Shown here one piece after another: positions 10,101 through 17,933 of a stretch of 64,000 bases of DNA; the first letter of the stretch is position 1, and every line of letters begins with the position of its first letter. The notes under the pieces were generated by a model that was not told the DNA's origin, did no database searches, and saw nothing but the letters and a program-made list of their open reading frames with translations. Source of the DNA: Verrucomicrobiales bacterium (GTDB lineage: Bacteria > Verrucomicrobiota > Verrucomicrobiia > Limisphaerales > J093); contig JACKPV010000028.1 in assembly GCA_024233305.1 (NCBI GenBank), positions 230,078-294,077 of the forward strand. Direction: 5' to 3'. A program made the position numbers and the translations under genes.

Positions 10101-10307
10101 ACGGGCTGCGGCATCCCGCCGGACAAGCTCGCGGGTGTGTTCAAGCCTTTCGTCAGCACCAAGCCCGATGGTTTGGGGATGGGGTTGACCATCTCGAAGC
10201 GCCTCGTGGAAGCTCACGGCGGTCTGCTCCGAGCCCAAAACAACCCGGAGGGAGGCGCGACCTTCACCATCATCCTTCCCCGTCCGAGGGAAGAGGCGGA
10301 TTCATGA
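7107..10307 (+). CDS. Beta-propeller sensor histidine kinase (two-component regulator propeller type)
   Basis: The 1066-residue protein has an N-terminal signal/anchor (about residues 22-40). About 600 residues of regulator-propeller repeats follow, with recurring YLWLGTGEGLVRYDG-like and GLPDNxV-like motifs. Next come a Y_Y_Y immunoglobulin-like domain (about 700-785), one transmembrane helix (about 790-808), a HisKA domain and a HATPase_c domain. The phospho-accepting histidine is in AHELNQP (about His849). The N box (NLALNAIDAM) and G box (DTGCGIPPDK) are intact. Family members of this shape usually sense extracellular polysaccharide fragments. The stop overlaps the next gene by four bases (ATGA), so it pairs with that response regulator. 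Confidence 0.93.
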   Translation: MGFHYGKTKVMIPGSGLRVLRNQGGILCALVLAWWVQGGGMSYRGDPEYLIDTWQMEDGLPDITCTAMAQTPDGYLWLGTGEGLVRYDGVRFTVFNPDNTPGLLGCRIAQLHSDRFGRLWVDTTEGLVVRGEEVGMAAPRWRDFPAAQGWSGSPVRTFTERANGDVFITTSDGRVMEFVNDQLGVLPDPPGQPGEAYLGAVDEVGQWWVAQSTFIGRWDGARWIQTVSTDEAPGRSCAQARDGGIWVLVGPELRHYQVGHATARIRFEPEASAVRGMFEDRQGAIWISTQAEGLFRVTRDGAVRHWVQDAGLSDSDVRFVFEDREGNRWVGTGGGLTRFKPRQFQSYGPDQGLPAAAIKSVWPHPVEGLWVASQNRGLFHLARNQILPAPLPDAEGGMATLQCVLADRAGRTWVGSLGQGLWRSDGTDFHRVPEAEIGSRRVNALFEDSKGQVWIAGQTCLVMCRGDQIRRFGENGEPSLPDVVCFGEDANGTLWLATRQRVFRWENDRLTEVTDGGARALGRITCLQRGDAGAMWMGSEGQGLRRWRRGQVSRLGRESGLPFDNVRAILDDHRGSFWITSKHGIMCVNRRELEEAADGLRSRVDAVLFDRDDGLPGAEGAAGVQPACARDASGHLWFAMVKGLATTHPTCWRGNRQPTDILIEQIAFDLPSESLLRLPGTGGKPTSRRTLSPPFGALVELPAGSRHLEIAYTAPSFFAPERKRFQVLFEGAEMRWQDVGNQRLAEFHEPRSDHPYRFRVRATDSSDAWHESSTSLAFVVRPFYWQTPWFRVVVATGLLGLGAVLSRWRLGMRHRQHLAELVRTRRQQSELEHFARVSTMGQLACSLAHELNQPLSAILRNTEAADLFLRSPRPDLDELRAIVLDIQKDDLRAGAVIDHMRGMLRLREPNNESLDLQQLARDVCKMVETNALERGVRLIMVPDPNPRPIRADRVQLQQVLLNLALNAIDAMQDRPPATRLLEIRIRSTANSAELAVKDTGCGIPPDKLAGVFKPFVSTKPDGLGMGLTISKRLVEAHGGLLRAQNNPEGGATFTIILPRPREEADS

Positions 10308-11014
10308 CCTCCCCCACCAATGGGCCTTCGCCGCGGCCGCTCATTCGCGTGGTGGACGATGATGTCTCACTCCTGACTGCGGTCGCGCGGATGTTGCGGG
10401 CTTCCGGCTTCGCCGTCAGGACCTTTGGATCGGCCGCCGAGTTTTTGGCGGCGCCGGAACCGGAGAAACCCGGGTGCGTGGTCGCGGACCTGCAGATGCC
10501 GCACATGGACGGCCTGCAGCTTCAGTTGGCCCTCGCGCAGATCGAGGCCACCCTGCCCGTCATTTTCCTGACCGGCCAGGGAGACATCCCCACCGCCGTG
10601 CAGGCCATGCGCCGGGGCGCCGTCGATTTCCTGACCAAACGCGCGCCCCGCACGCAACTGCTCGCCGCCATTGAACGCGCGCTGGAATGGAATGCCCGCG
10701 AACGCTCCGACCACGCGCGCCGAAGCGAATTGCGCGATAGGTTTGGCGCGCTGTCGTCCCGCGAAAAGGAGGTTCTCCAGCATGTGGTCCAGGGCAAATT
10801 GAACAAGCAGATCGCCGCCGACCTGCGCATTCACGAACGCACCGTCAAACTGCATCGCACGGCCATCACGACCAAGCTGCGGGTGCCGTCCGTTGCCGAG
10901 TTGACCCAACTCTGGCTGGAATCCGACCTGGCTACCGGGTCTGGAGTTCCTCCCGGTGCTTCCAAGGACCCAAGCTCGTCCGAAAAGCCGCCGCCACCGC
11001 CAGCCGGCAGGTAG
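10304..11014 (+). CDS. LuxR/FixJ-family response regulator
   Basis: The product has 236 residues. The receiver domain (about 13-125) has the acidic pair DDD at 18-20, the phosphorylation site Asp62 in VVADLQMP and the conserved lysine in FLTKRAP. The C-terminal helix-turn-helix (about 147-205) is of the LuxR type (LSSREKEVLQHVVQGKLNKQIA). It is the partner of the overlapping sensor kinase. The receiver alpha4-beta5 region is slightly unusual (TKRAP instead of TKPF). A proline-rich tail follows the HTH. Likely targets include the adjacent genes, but no operator could be recognised. Confidence 0.9.
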   Translation: MTSPTNGPSPRPLIRVVDDDVSLLTAVARMLRASGFAVRTFGSAAEFLAAPEPEKPGCVVADLQMPHMDGLQLQLALAQIEATLPVIFLTGQGDIPTAVQAMRRGAVDFLTKRAPRTQLLAAIERALEWNARERSDHARRSELRDRFGALSSREKEVLQHVVQGKLNKQIAADLRIHERTVKLHRTAITTKLRVPSVAELTQLWLESDLATGSGVPPGASKDPSSSEKPPPPPAGR

Positions 11015-11082
11015 GGCAGACGTTTCTGGAGAACTCGACCGGCCGTTGCCCTCATTCGCCATCATTTGGGCTTGCCGCCTCG

Positions 11083-12150
11083 ATGGGAGCGGTTTATCGG
11101 CTGGTCATGAGGTCCCGAGAGGAATCATCCGTGCTGCTGAATCATCGCTTACTGACGGTCGCCTTGGGCCTGCTGGGCGCTCTGGGCGGGCTCGCCGCCG
11201 ATCCGGAAGTCTCGCTTCCGGTCACGGCACAGGACGGGCCGTCGGCTCCCGCCGGCATGGTGCTGATCCCGGCAGGGTCCTTCACGATGGGCGACAACTT
11301 TGAAGAAGGGAATAGCGGCGAGCAACCGACGCACACGGTGCATGTCAGCGCGTTCTACATGGATCGAACGGAGGTGACGAACGACTTGATGGTCGAGGTC
11401 ATGCAGTGGGCGTATGACCGGGGAAAAGTCAGCGCGAGCACTGCCACGGTGCGCAGCCTCGAGGGAATCGGACAGCCATTGCTGGACCTGAGCGATTTGG
11501 ACTGCGCGGTGACCTGGAACGGTTCGCGCTTCGGGATGAAAGCCAGGGCGGGCCGCGGCTCCCCCTGCGTGGAAGTCAGTTGGTATGGGGCGGTGGCGTT
11601 CTGTAATTATCGGAGTCTGATGGAGGGGCGGACGCCGTGCTACGATCTAAGCGATTGGAGCTGCGACTGGTCGGCCAACGGTTACCGCTTGCCCACGGAG
11701 GCGGAGTGGGAAAAGGCGGCGCGGGGAGACGCGAGCGGCCGGCGGTTTCCGTGGGGGGACACCATTTCCCACAGCCAGGCGAATTATCGCAGCGACAGCG
11801 GTATCGCCTACGATGTCGGCCCCACTCGGGGTTACCATCCAGACTACGCGTCCGAGGCCCCCCCGTACACCAGCCCGGTGGGGTCTTTCGCGCCGAACAG
11901 CCATGGCCTGTACGACATGGCGGGGAACGTGTGCGAATGGTGCGGGGACTGGTACTCCGCTGACTACTATGGGACTTCCCCCGCTTCCGACCCGAGGGGG
12001 CCGTCGGGGGGCTCCTACCGGGTGATGCGGGGCGGCAGTTGGGACAGCTTCGCCTGGTACTGCCGGGTGGCGCTTCGCTTCATCAGCTTTCCCCCCGACA
12101 GCAGCGGCAACGCCTACGGGTTCCGGTGCGTTCTGCCCGCCGGTCAGTGA
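11083..12150 (+). CDS. SUMF1/FGE-domain secreted protein, probably not a true formylglycine generator
   Basis: A signal peptide (hydrophobic core about residues 23-38) precedes a complete formylglycine-generating-enzyme-like fold (about 55-353). Its hallmarks are MVLIPAGSFTMGD, YRLPTEAEWEKAARG, GLYDMAGNVCEWCGDWY, RVMRGGSW and the terminal GFRC. True FGE needs two cysteines five residues apart after the GGS motif. Here the first position is serine (GGSWDSFAWYC) and only the second is cysteine. The protein is therefore more likely a SUMF1-like binding or oxidoreductase-type module than an active sulfatase maturase. An ATG at 11107 or GTG at 11131 could also be the start. Confidence 0.85.
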   Translation: MGAVYRLVMRSREESSVLLNHRLLTVALGLLGALGGLAADPEVSLPVTAQDGPSAPAGMVLIPAGSFTMGDNFEEGNSGEQPTHTVHVSAFYMDRTEVTNDLMVEVMQWAYDRGKVSASTATVRSLEGIGQPLLDLSDLDCAVTWNGSRFGMKARAGRGSPCVEVSWYGAVAFCNYRSLMEGRTPCYDLSDWSCDWSANGYRLPTEAEWEKAARGDASGRRFPWGDTISHSQANYRSDSGIAYDVGPTRGYHPDYASEAPPYTSPVGSFAPNSHGLYDMAGNVCEWCGDWYSADYYGTSPASDPRGPSGGSYRVMRGGSWDSFAWYCRVALRFISFPPDSSGNAYGFRCVLPAGQ

Positions 12151-12474
12151 GGAGCGGAGCCGGTGCGCGTGGGTTGCTGCGGTCGTGACGCATCCCCGCG
12201 GCGCGGCCGGCAAGCCTGCCCGACGTCGTGCTCCGTCAGCGACGGCCACCTGCCCTTTGGGGCAGTTGTCCCCTGCCCTTCCTGGTGGGACATTACCCCC
12301 GCGGCGCGGTCAACCCCGGCAGTCATCGACATCCGGATTAACGACATTGACGGGCGTGGGCCCGCAAAAGCAGAGATGCAAGCAGCGTTCGTATGAAGAC
12401 CGGACAGGGTCTTTTGCCGGCCGTTCCGGTCGGCGCCATCGGCCTTGGCATCTGTTCCGGCCCAAGCCGGTACA
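12151..12474. other. Intergenic region with a TGCCC palindromic repeat
   Basis: About 320 bases without a supported gene. It contains copy 1 of a short repeat built on a CTGCCC/GGGCAG palindrome (12245-12296). A TTG at 12445 could extend the following gene, but the ATG at 12475 fits a Tat signal peptide better. Confidence 0.6.
12245..12296 (+). repeat. TGCCC palindromic repeat, copy 1
   Basis: The copy reads GCCACCTGCCCtttggGGCAGTTGTCCC followed by a diverged tail. It belongs to a four-member family in this window (others at 14337, 17733 and 22045), always on the plus strand and upstream of a gene. The core can form a short hairpin. Here the palindrome has lost perfect symmetry. Confidence 0.65.
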
Positions 12475-14067
12475 ATGACTAAACCTCAGCACGAACAGGA
12501 AGACCCGAAGCAATGGCATTTCTCCCGTCGCAGACTTCTTGGGGCGACCGGCGCGATGCTCGCGGGGGGTATTGTCGGGATCAGGAACGCCGGCGTCGCT
12601 CAAACGATCGCTTCGCCCTCTCCCATGCCGCGGACCTCGGAACGCGAGTCCTTGAAGCAAGCCAGGACCGCGGTGACGAGCGTGGAACGGGTGATCCTCA
12701 AGATCAGCCGCGAGGTCTGGAACCAGCCGGCCATCGGACTTCAAGAACGGGAGGCCATGGAAGTGCATATCCGCGAGTTGGAAACGGCCGGGTTCACAAT
12801 CGTCAGCCGCCATTCCGGAGGGCACCCGACCGCGTTCGTAGCGGAGTGGAGCCAAGGGAGCGCTGGGCCGAAGCTCGGCTTCTTGCCTGAATATGATGCC
12901 CTGCCGGGCCTGGGGAACGCGGCGGAACCTCTCATCAAACCGGCGGAAAACGGGCGGACCGACGGCCACGGGTGCGGGCACAACTGCCTGGGAGCCGGTT
13001 GCACCGGAGCGGCGATTGCCCTGCAGGCCATGATGCGGCAGCGGAAGGTGGTCGGCACGCTGCGGGTCTACGGTTGCGGGGCGGAGGAAAACGTCGGGGC
13101 GAAGATCTTCCTGGCCAAGGCGGGATGGTTCGACGATCTGGACGCCGCGCTGGCCTGGCACCCCGCCGCCGTGCCGGTCACCGGCACCTTCGTGACCAAC
13201 GCCAACCATTTCATGAGGGTCTCGTGGCAAGGTAGGACGGCGCATGCCGGAATGGACCCCTGGTCCGGCCGTAGCGCGCTGGATGCCGCGGAGTTGTTCG
13301 CCCACGGGGTGAACCTGATGCGCGAGCACATCGAACCGACGGCTCGATTGCATTACATCTACGAAATCGCCGGTGTCGCTCCGAACGTCGTGCCCGACGA
13401 AGCACGCATTTGGATCCAGGCCCGCGACATCACCACACCGCGCGTCAACGCCCTAACCGATTGGCTCTCAGAACTTGCCCAAGGAGCGGCGTTGGGAACC
13501 CAGACGAAGGCGACGTTCCAAGTCGAACTCGGCATGGCGGAATTCATCCCCAACGAGACCCTGGCGGAGCGGGTGTTCGAACACCTGCAGCACACCCCGC
13601 TGGCCTGGACCGCCGAGGAACAGGCGTTCGCCCGCGCCTGCCAGAAGGCGATCGGCGCGAAGGAAGTCGGGCTGGCCACTCAGGTGGCGCCCAAGATCAA
13701 AGACGCGACGTTGGGCGCATCGACCGATGTGGCCGATGTCAGTTGGAATACGCCGGTCGCGGTGTTCGGTTGGCCGACCTACCCGCCGGGGGTGAACCTC
13801 CATACTTGGGCCGTCACTGCGTGCGGCGGCACATCCATCGGCGACAAAGGCAGCCTTGCCGCCGCCGCGATTCTGGCGGCGGTCGGCTATGAGTTGCTGA
13901 CCGAACCCGAACTCCGAACCGAGGCGAACGCGGAACTCAAGCGGCGGCTGGACGGAAGGAAATACCAGGCCGTGCAAAACATGGATCTCGGGGAATTGGA
14001 GGAAGTGAGCACTCGATGCCAGAAAGGAATGGGCGACGAATACGTGAGCGACGCCACGGTCGGTTAA
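12475..14067 (+). CDS. M20-family amidohydrolase (AbgB-like), Tat-exported
   Basis: The 530-residue product starts with a twin-arginine signal (SRRRLLGATGAMLAGG, about residues 18-33). The M20 metallopeptidase/amidohydrolase fold follows. Metal ligands are visible in GHGCGHN and GCGAEENVG. The dimerisation (lid) domain sits in the middle (about 250-360), and the second catalytic half contains STDVADVSW and NLHTWAV. It most resembles aminobenzoyl-glutamate utilisation protein B, which cleaves amide bonds of N-acyl amino acids. Export to the periplasm and the substrate are inferences. The gene stands alone with repeats on both sides. Confidence 0.88.
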   Translation: MTKPQHEQEDPKQWHFSRRRLLGATGAMLAGGIVGIRNAGVAQTIASPSPMPRTSERESLKQARTAVTSVERVILKISREVWNQPAIGLQEREAMEVHIRELETAGFTIVSRHSGGHPTAFVAEWSQGSAGPKLGFLPEYDALPGLGNAAEPLIKPAENGRTDGHGCGHNCLGAGCTGAAIALQAMMRQRKVVGTLRVYGCGAEENVGAKIFLAKAGWFDDLDAALAWHPAAVPVTGTFVTNANHFMRVSWQGRTAHAGMDPWSGRSALDAAELFAHGVNLMREHIEPTARLHYIYEIAGVAPNVVPDEARIWIQARDITTPRVNALTDWLSELAQGAALGTQTKATFQVELGMAEFIPNETLAERVFEHLQHTPLAWTAEEQAFARACQKAIGAKEVGLATQVAPKIKDATLGASTDVADVSWNTPVAVFGWPTYPPGVNLHTWAVTACGGTSIGDKGSLAAAAILAAVGYELLTEPELRTEANAELKRRLDGRKYQAVQNMDLGELEEVSTRCQKGMGDEYVSDATVG

Positions 14068-14230
14068 CGCGGGTTCTCGACGCGTTCGGCTTCAGCGGCT
14101 GGCGGGCGGAGGATTATCATCAAGGTCGGGTGGGAGCCCAGCCGTATCAGGCCGCGCAGCCGGACGGCCAGCAGGTTCACAACACCGCCGCACGCGGCCC
14201 TGACAGGTGTAGGGATGGCGGGGTTAGCGC

Positions 14231-14260
14231 CACCTCTCCCTCCGAACCGTACGGGCGTGG
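14231..14260 (-). other. Possible group II intron 3' end remnant
   Basis: On the minus strand this reads CACGCCCGTACGGTTCGGAG followed by GGAGAGG. It matches the 3' half of a group II intron domain V and the purine-rich tail after it. The 5' half of domain V is missing and no reverse transcriptase gene lies nearby. At best this is a short relic, and chance resemblance is possible. Confidence 0.3.
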
Positions 14261-14336
14261 TCAACGACGATTATTCTTCACCACCGGGGAATTCTAATTG
14301 TCGCTCTTCACTGCCACGTTGCCCTCAGTCAGTCCC

Positions 14337-14394
14337 CCGCCACCTGCCCTTGAAGGTAGGTGACAGCCTCCCTGATGCGAGTCTGTTCCCGTGA
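14337..14394 (+). repeat. TGCCC palindromic repeat, copy 2 (diverged)
   Basis: It reads CCGCCACCTGCCCTTGAAGG and, after a short gap, GCGAGTCTGTTCCCGTG. These match the two conserved blocks of the family, but the right arm of the palindrome is degraded. Confidence 0.6.
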
Positions 14395-14723
14395 CACCCT
14401 CAGCCCAGGCAATGATCGACATCGCGCTTCACGCGCCTGGCGGCGTCAGGCTGCGACGGCCGACGCCGTCGAGGCCGTGCGCATCACATCCACCGCGGAA
14501 TAACCCGAGCTGCGGCCGGACATGGCGATTCAGACCATCAGCGCCGAACCCCCTCCCGCCCGATCCTCTGAGCTTACCTTTCGCGGTCCGGTCGCAGCCA
14601 AGCCCAAGAGCGGAGTCCTTTCAGTATTCGAGGGACGAGCGACCGGCGACGGAACGGCGAGTGGGCGGGGAGGAGGAACGCCCATTTTGACACCTTGGAA
14701 TCGATGCGTTATTTCTATGCCTT

Positions 14724-14966
14724 GTGAAGACATTCTCGATCATGGAAACCCAGCACAACCTCGCACGGGTGCTGCGGGAGGTGGCGGCCGGGCACGAAGT
14801 GGGGATTACCCGACGCAAGAAACTCGTCGCCCGCTTACTGCCGCCCGCCGAGCTGGTGGCGGTCGAGTTTCCGGACTTCGTGGCTCGTGCCCGCTCGGTT
14901 TGGAACAAGGGTTGGACCGGTGCCAGTTCCGCGGATCTCCTTGACCTGACGCGCGGTGACCGATGA
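14724..14966 (+). CDS. Phd/YefM-like antitoxin
   Basis: The product is 80 residues from a GTG start; an ATG at 14742 is possible. The first half has the Phd/YefM pattern. There is an N-terminal strand, then TQHNLARVLREVAAGHEVGITRR-type helices and a strand KKLVARLLPP, which form the DNA-binding dimer. The C-terminal tail (WNKGWTGASSADLL) is the usual toxin-wrapping segment. The stop overlaps the PIN toxin start (ATGA). The family represses its own operon and neutralises the toxin. Because the toxin is disrupted, this antitoxin is now orphaned. Confidence 0.8.
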   Translation: MKTFSIMETQHNLARVLREVAAGHEVGITRRKKLVARLLPPAELVAVEFPDFVARARSVWNKGWTGASSADLLDLTRGDR

Positions 14967-15225
14967 ATTGCTACTTCGACACGGGGGTGCTGCTCAAGCT
15001 CTACACGGCTGAGGCGGAGGCGCCGTCGGTGCAGAGGTTCGTCCTCCAGCGGGCGGAAGCGCTGCGGATCACCGACCTGCATCATGTCGAATGCGTCTCG
15101 GCGTTGCGGCTCAAGCAGTTTCGTGGCGAATGCACCCCGGACGAAGCCACTCGCGCGCTGGAATTGGTGACGGATGATCTCCGGACCGGAGTGCTGCAAA
15201 TGGTGGCGGTGGAGTGGAACCTAGT

Positions 15226-17059
15226 CCTGAAACAAGCGAGTAAGTCTCGCTAAAACGCCAAATGCCGCATTCCGGGCGATCTCGCTGGAGGCTTCCCATA
15301 TCTTGTGGTGTATGTGAGCCATTATGTCTCGCTGTTTCCTGCTCTCATACCGGTTTTCCAATGTTTGTATGGTTTTTCCCAGTTCGTGGGCACACTACTC
15401 CTGGGAATGCTATTATTAGAACCGTTTTATCACACTCAGCCGGGCGCCAATCGCATTACCCGCTCGAACGTCGCAAACAAATCCTTCATCCACCGGTTGT
15501 AACTCAGCACCCGCCACACGATCCGACGCCCCGTCCGCACAATCTGCGCCGGCACCAACACAATCGCGTGCAGGAACGTCCGGAACTCCATCCGCAGCAG
15601 CTCCAGCCCCCGGTCCCGGTCCGGCACCAGCAGCGCAAACCACGCCTTCAGATTCCATGCCAGCGCCGCCATCACCATGTAGGCCCAGTTGCTCACCAGG
15701 TCATCCACCGGCATCCGCATCGCGTTCACCCGCCCCTTCAACTGGGCGATCACATTCTCTTGATCGCTGCGGCCGTTGGCCAATCCGACCACCTCCTCCA
15801 GGCTCAGCTCCCAGCGGTTGGTCAGATAGAAGAAGTACCTTACCTCGTCAAAAAGCACTCGCTCGCCCCGCTGCACGCTCAGGTTCTTGCGCACGATGAC
15901 CAGCCGGTACTCCTGGTCGCACGCCGAGGGGCGGTAGCGGATCTCACTGACATCCTCGCCCACCAACTTGATGTTCTCATAGCCCTTCTGCCGCACGATG
16001 CCCTCCTTCACCCGCTCGGGCTTGCGTCGTGGCTCGGTCTTGATCTCGTACTTCGGCAACCGCTCCAACGGCTTCCAAGCCTTCGCGGACAAGCCTTCGG
16101 CCAATCCCACCACCTTCTGATGGGCGTCGAGCCCAAGGATGAACTTGATCCCGTTCCGGTCCCAGCGGTCCAAATGTCCGGTGTGGGAGAAGTCGGTGTC
16201 CCCGCGCAGGGTCACCTGCCCGGCGTGGGGTTCGACCCGGGCGATTGCCCGGTCGATCCACTCGACGCTTTCCTTGTGCGAGGGCACGTTGCCCGGCCGG
16301 TTCACCAGATAGAGCACCTCCTTGGTGTTGGCCAGACTCACGATCAACGGATGATAACCCCAGATCCCATTGTACGAACGCCCGATCCCGCCCTTGCATT
16401 CGCCCCCGGTGCCGGCGATGGAACCATCCACATCGATGAACGCCTCAGCCAGGAAGCCCTCGGGCTGTTTGCCCCAGACCACCTCTCGGGTACGGTTGAT
16501 ACACTCCTGCAAATCGAGGATGTCGCTGGGGGAAAACCGACGGGTGAAATCCCCGGCGGTCGTTGGGTCGGGAATTCGCTGTGCGCCGAGCCCGTTGAGG
16601 AAGTTCTCGTCCTGACGCCGCAACTCGATGTCCTCCATCCGCTCCCCGCCGGCCAGGATGTTGTAGCTCTGAGTCAGGACGTGATCGCTCTCGTGATAGG
16701 GCAGGTGCACTTTGAGCAGGTGCAGGTTTTGATCGATCTCCTCTACCAGCCCAAGTCGCACGGCCAGGTTGTGCATGGCCCCGATGCCGCCGCAACCCAC
16801 CGCACCCGTGCGTCCCGCCATCTCATAGCGAATGCTACCTCCCTTCAGCATCGGCTCCGCTTGGGCCTCCCAGCTCTTGGGGGCCAGGCGCCGCTCGATT
16901 CGGCGCTTGCGGTTCCGGAGGTTTCGGCGGTAGGCTGGGTTCACTCGAAAGGTTCGTTTCATGGGCTGCTTTGTCTTTGTGCAACTTCATTTCAGCCCAT
17001 GTTCACAGGCCTTTCGAGCTTTTCTTTTCAACGGGGGGAAAAATCACGCTTGTTGCAGG
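15226..17059 (-). mobile_element. IS1380-family insertion sequence, complete
   Basis: The element is 1834 bp. Its ends are 15-bp inverted repeats with 13 matches: CCTGAAACAAGCGAG at the left, and CCTGCAACAAGCGTG as the complement of the right end. It is flanked on both sides by CCTAGT (15220-15225 and 17060-17065), a target-site duplication of six bases. It holds one transposase gene on the minus strand. The identical flanking repeats and intact transposase suggest a fairly recent insertion. Six bases is slightly longer than the 4-5 usually quoted for the family. Confidence 0.93.
15436..16962 (-). CDS. IS1380-family transposase
   Basis: This 508-residue DDE transposase fills most of the insertion sequence. 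The catalytic acidic residues are recognisable. The first Asp is in EAFIDVDGSI, the second in LRGDTDFSH and the Glu in NGRSDQENVIAQLKG, whose DQENxIxxLK pattern is typical of IS1380 (Transposase_DDE_4). The C-terminal FRTFLHAIVLVPAQIVRTG region is also conserved. The length is normal for the family and no frameshift is seen, so the element may still be active. Confidence 0.95.
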   Translation of the reverse strand: MKRTFRVNPAYRRNLRNRKRRIERRLAPKSWEAQAEPMLKGGSIRYEMAGRTGAVGCGGIGAMHNLAVRLGLVEEIDQNLHLLKVHLPYHESDHVLTQSYNILAGGERMEDIELRRQDENFLNGLGAQRIPDPTTAGDFTRRFSPSDILDLQECINRTREVVWGKQPEGFLAEAFIDVDGSIAGTGGECKGGIGRSYNGIWGYHPLIVSLANTKEVLYLVNRPGNVPSHKESVEWIDRAIARVEPHAGQVTLRGDTDFSHTGHLDRWDRNGIKFILGLDAHQKVVGLAEGLSAKAWKPLERLPKYEIKTEPRRKPERVKEGIVRQKGYENIKLVGEDVSEIRYRPSACDQEYRLVIVRKNLSVQRGERVLFDEVRYFFYLTNRWELSLEEVVGLANGRSDQENVIAQLKGRVNAMRMPVDDLVSNWAYMVMAALAWNLKAWFALLVPDRDRGLELLRMEFRTFLHAIVLVPAQIVRTGRRIVWRVLSYNRWMKDLFATFERVMRLAPG

Positions 17060-17572
17060 CCTAGTTTGGAATCGATGCCGTTGCCTCGCGGAAGCCCATG
17101 CCGCGCAAACCGGCTGCCGGACCCTGGACGCACTCCATGTCGCGAGTGCGCTCGTGCTGGGTGCGCGCGAATTCATCACTTCCGACCATCGTCAAACGGC
17201 ACTCGCCGGCAAAGCCGGGTTGCCAGTCACGGATCCGACCCGCCACGGCCCCTGACAATGCGTGCCGCCAATCCGGCTGCGCGGATGAGCATACCTGTCC
17301 CTTTGCGATCCCAAGGAGCGGGCGCACTAAACAGAAACAATAGGGGGCAAACCATGACATTGTCATGACTGGAGAGGCCACCGCCCCCGAGGTTTACCCG
17401 CGCCGCGTAAACTGCGAGTGACGGTGGGGTGGATCGCGGCGCGGGTGAGGATGGGGACGCGGCAGAGCACAGCGACGCGGCTGCAGGAATTCAAACGCCA
17501 GCGACCAACCGGAAGCGGGAAGAGATGCCAAACAGGACAATGTCTGTCATGGGTTGGCCCCTCATCTTCCGA

Positions 17573-17653
17573 CCGTAGCCGCGGATGTGAGTCCGCGCAT
17601 TTGTTTCACCCCCGCACCCGAAGCCAGCGGCGACTCCCGTCGGCGGCTACCTT
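17573..17653 (+). repeat. Short relative of the stop-adjacent inverted-repeat element
   Basis: The left end reads CGTAGCCGCGGATGTGAGTC and the right end GTCGGCGGCTACC. This is the same arrangement of facing GTAGCCGC hairpins as the 196-bp element but only about 80 bp long and without the outer GATTCAGTAAC part. It looks like an internally deleted or decayed copy. It is not next to a stop codon. Confidence 0.5.
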
Positions 17654-17657
17654 CTAG

Positions 17658-17716
17658 GGTGGCAGAGCCGTCCCGGCTCTGTTCCCCTGCATCAGCGGCG
17701 GGACGCCGCTGCCACC
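17658..17716 (+). repeat. REP-like hairpin doublet
   Basis: A 59-bp unit is bounded by GGTGGCAG and CTGCCACC. It contains two hairpins: AGAGCC/GGCTCT with loop GTCC, and AGCGGCG/CGCCGCT with loop GGA. No second copy is seen in the window. The design is that of a REPIN, possibly mobilised by a RAYT elsewhere. Confidence 0.55.
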
Positions 17717-17732
17717 TTGCGTTCGGGCAGCC

Positions 17733-17800
17733 ACCGCTACCTGCCCTTAAGGGCAGTTGTCCGCCCCTGCTCCCGATGGGAGTCTGCTTCCGTGGCGCCG
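17733..17800 (+). repeat. TGCCC palindromic repeat, copy 3
   Basis: This is the best-preserved copy. The perfect 16-bp palindrome CTGCCCTTAAGGGCAG is followed by TTGTCCGCCC and, after a short gap, GGGAGTCTGCTTCCGTGGCG. It lies about 135 bases before the DUF1254 gene. Confidence 0.7.
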
Positions 17801-17933
17801 TTCATTCAGCCGAGAATCATCAACTCGCTCGACCAGCCAGTCGAGCGTGGGCGCCTATCCCGCCATCGTCCTCGCCGCGCGGCCCGCATCCCAAGCACAG
17901 CAGAGATAAAGAACTAACCGAACGAATATCCCG

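Larger units (their letters stand above)
14068..14723. other. Repeat-bearing intergenic region upstream of the toxin-antitoxin remnant
   Basis: About 650 bases with no convincing gene. It holds a possible group II intron 3' remnant (14231-14260) and copy 2 of the TGCCC repeat (14337-14394). Short open frames here have no recognisable protein content. Confidence 0.6.
14963..17255 (+). pseudogene. vapC: VapC/PIN-domain toxin gene interrupted by an IS element
   Basis: The N-terminal part (14963-15225) starts with the PIN signature MNCYFDTGVLLKLY and carries the next acidic residue in HHVECVSALR. The C-terminal part (17066-17255) carries RTLDALHVASALVLGA and EFITSDHRQ, the remaining PIN acidic residues. 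Between them lies an 1834-bp insertion sequence flanked by the 6-base direct repeat CCTAGT. Removing the element and one repeat restores one continuous frame of 150 residues, a normal VapC length, across the junction VEWNL/VWNR. PIN toxins are Mg-dependent RNases. The present allele stops ten codons after the junction and should be inactive. Confidence 0.92.
17256..17933. other. Repeat-dense intergenic region
   Basis: About 680 bases with no supported gene. It contains a short relative of the stop-adjacent element (about 17573-17653), a hairpin doublet (17658-17716) and copy 3 of the TGCCC repeat (17733-17800). Near 17353 there is a small symmetric sequence, CATGACATTGTCATG, that could be an operator or hairpin. 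Confidence 0.6.

Noticed and set aside
15262..17064. 600-codon plus-strand open frame across the insertion sequence
   Set aside because: It is antisense to the IS1380 transposase and shows only His/Leu/Pro-rich sequence without motifs.
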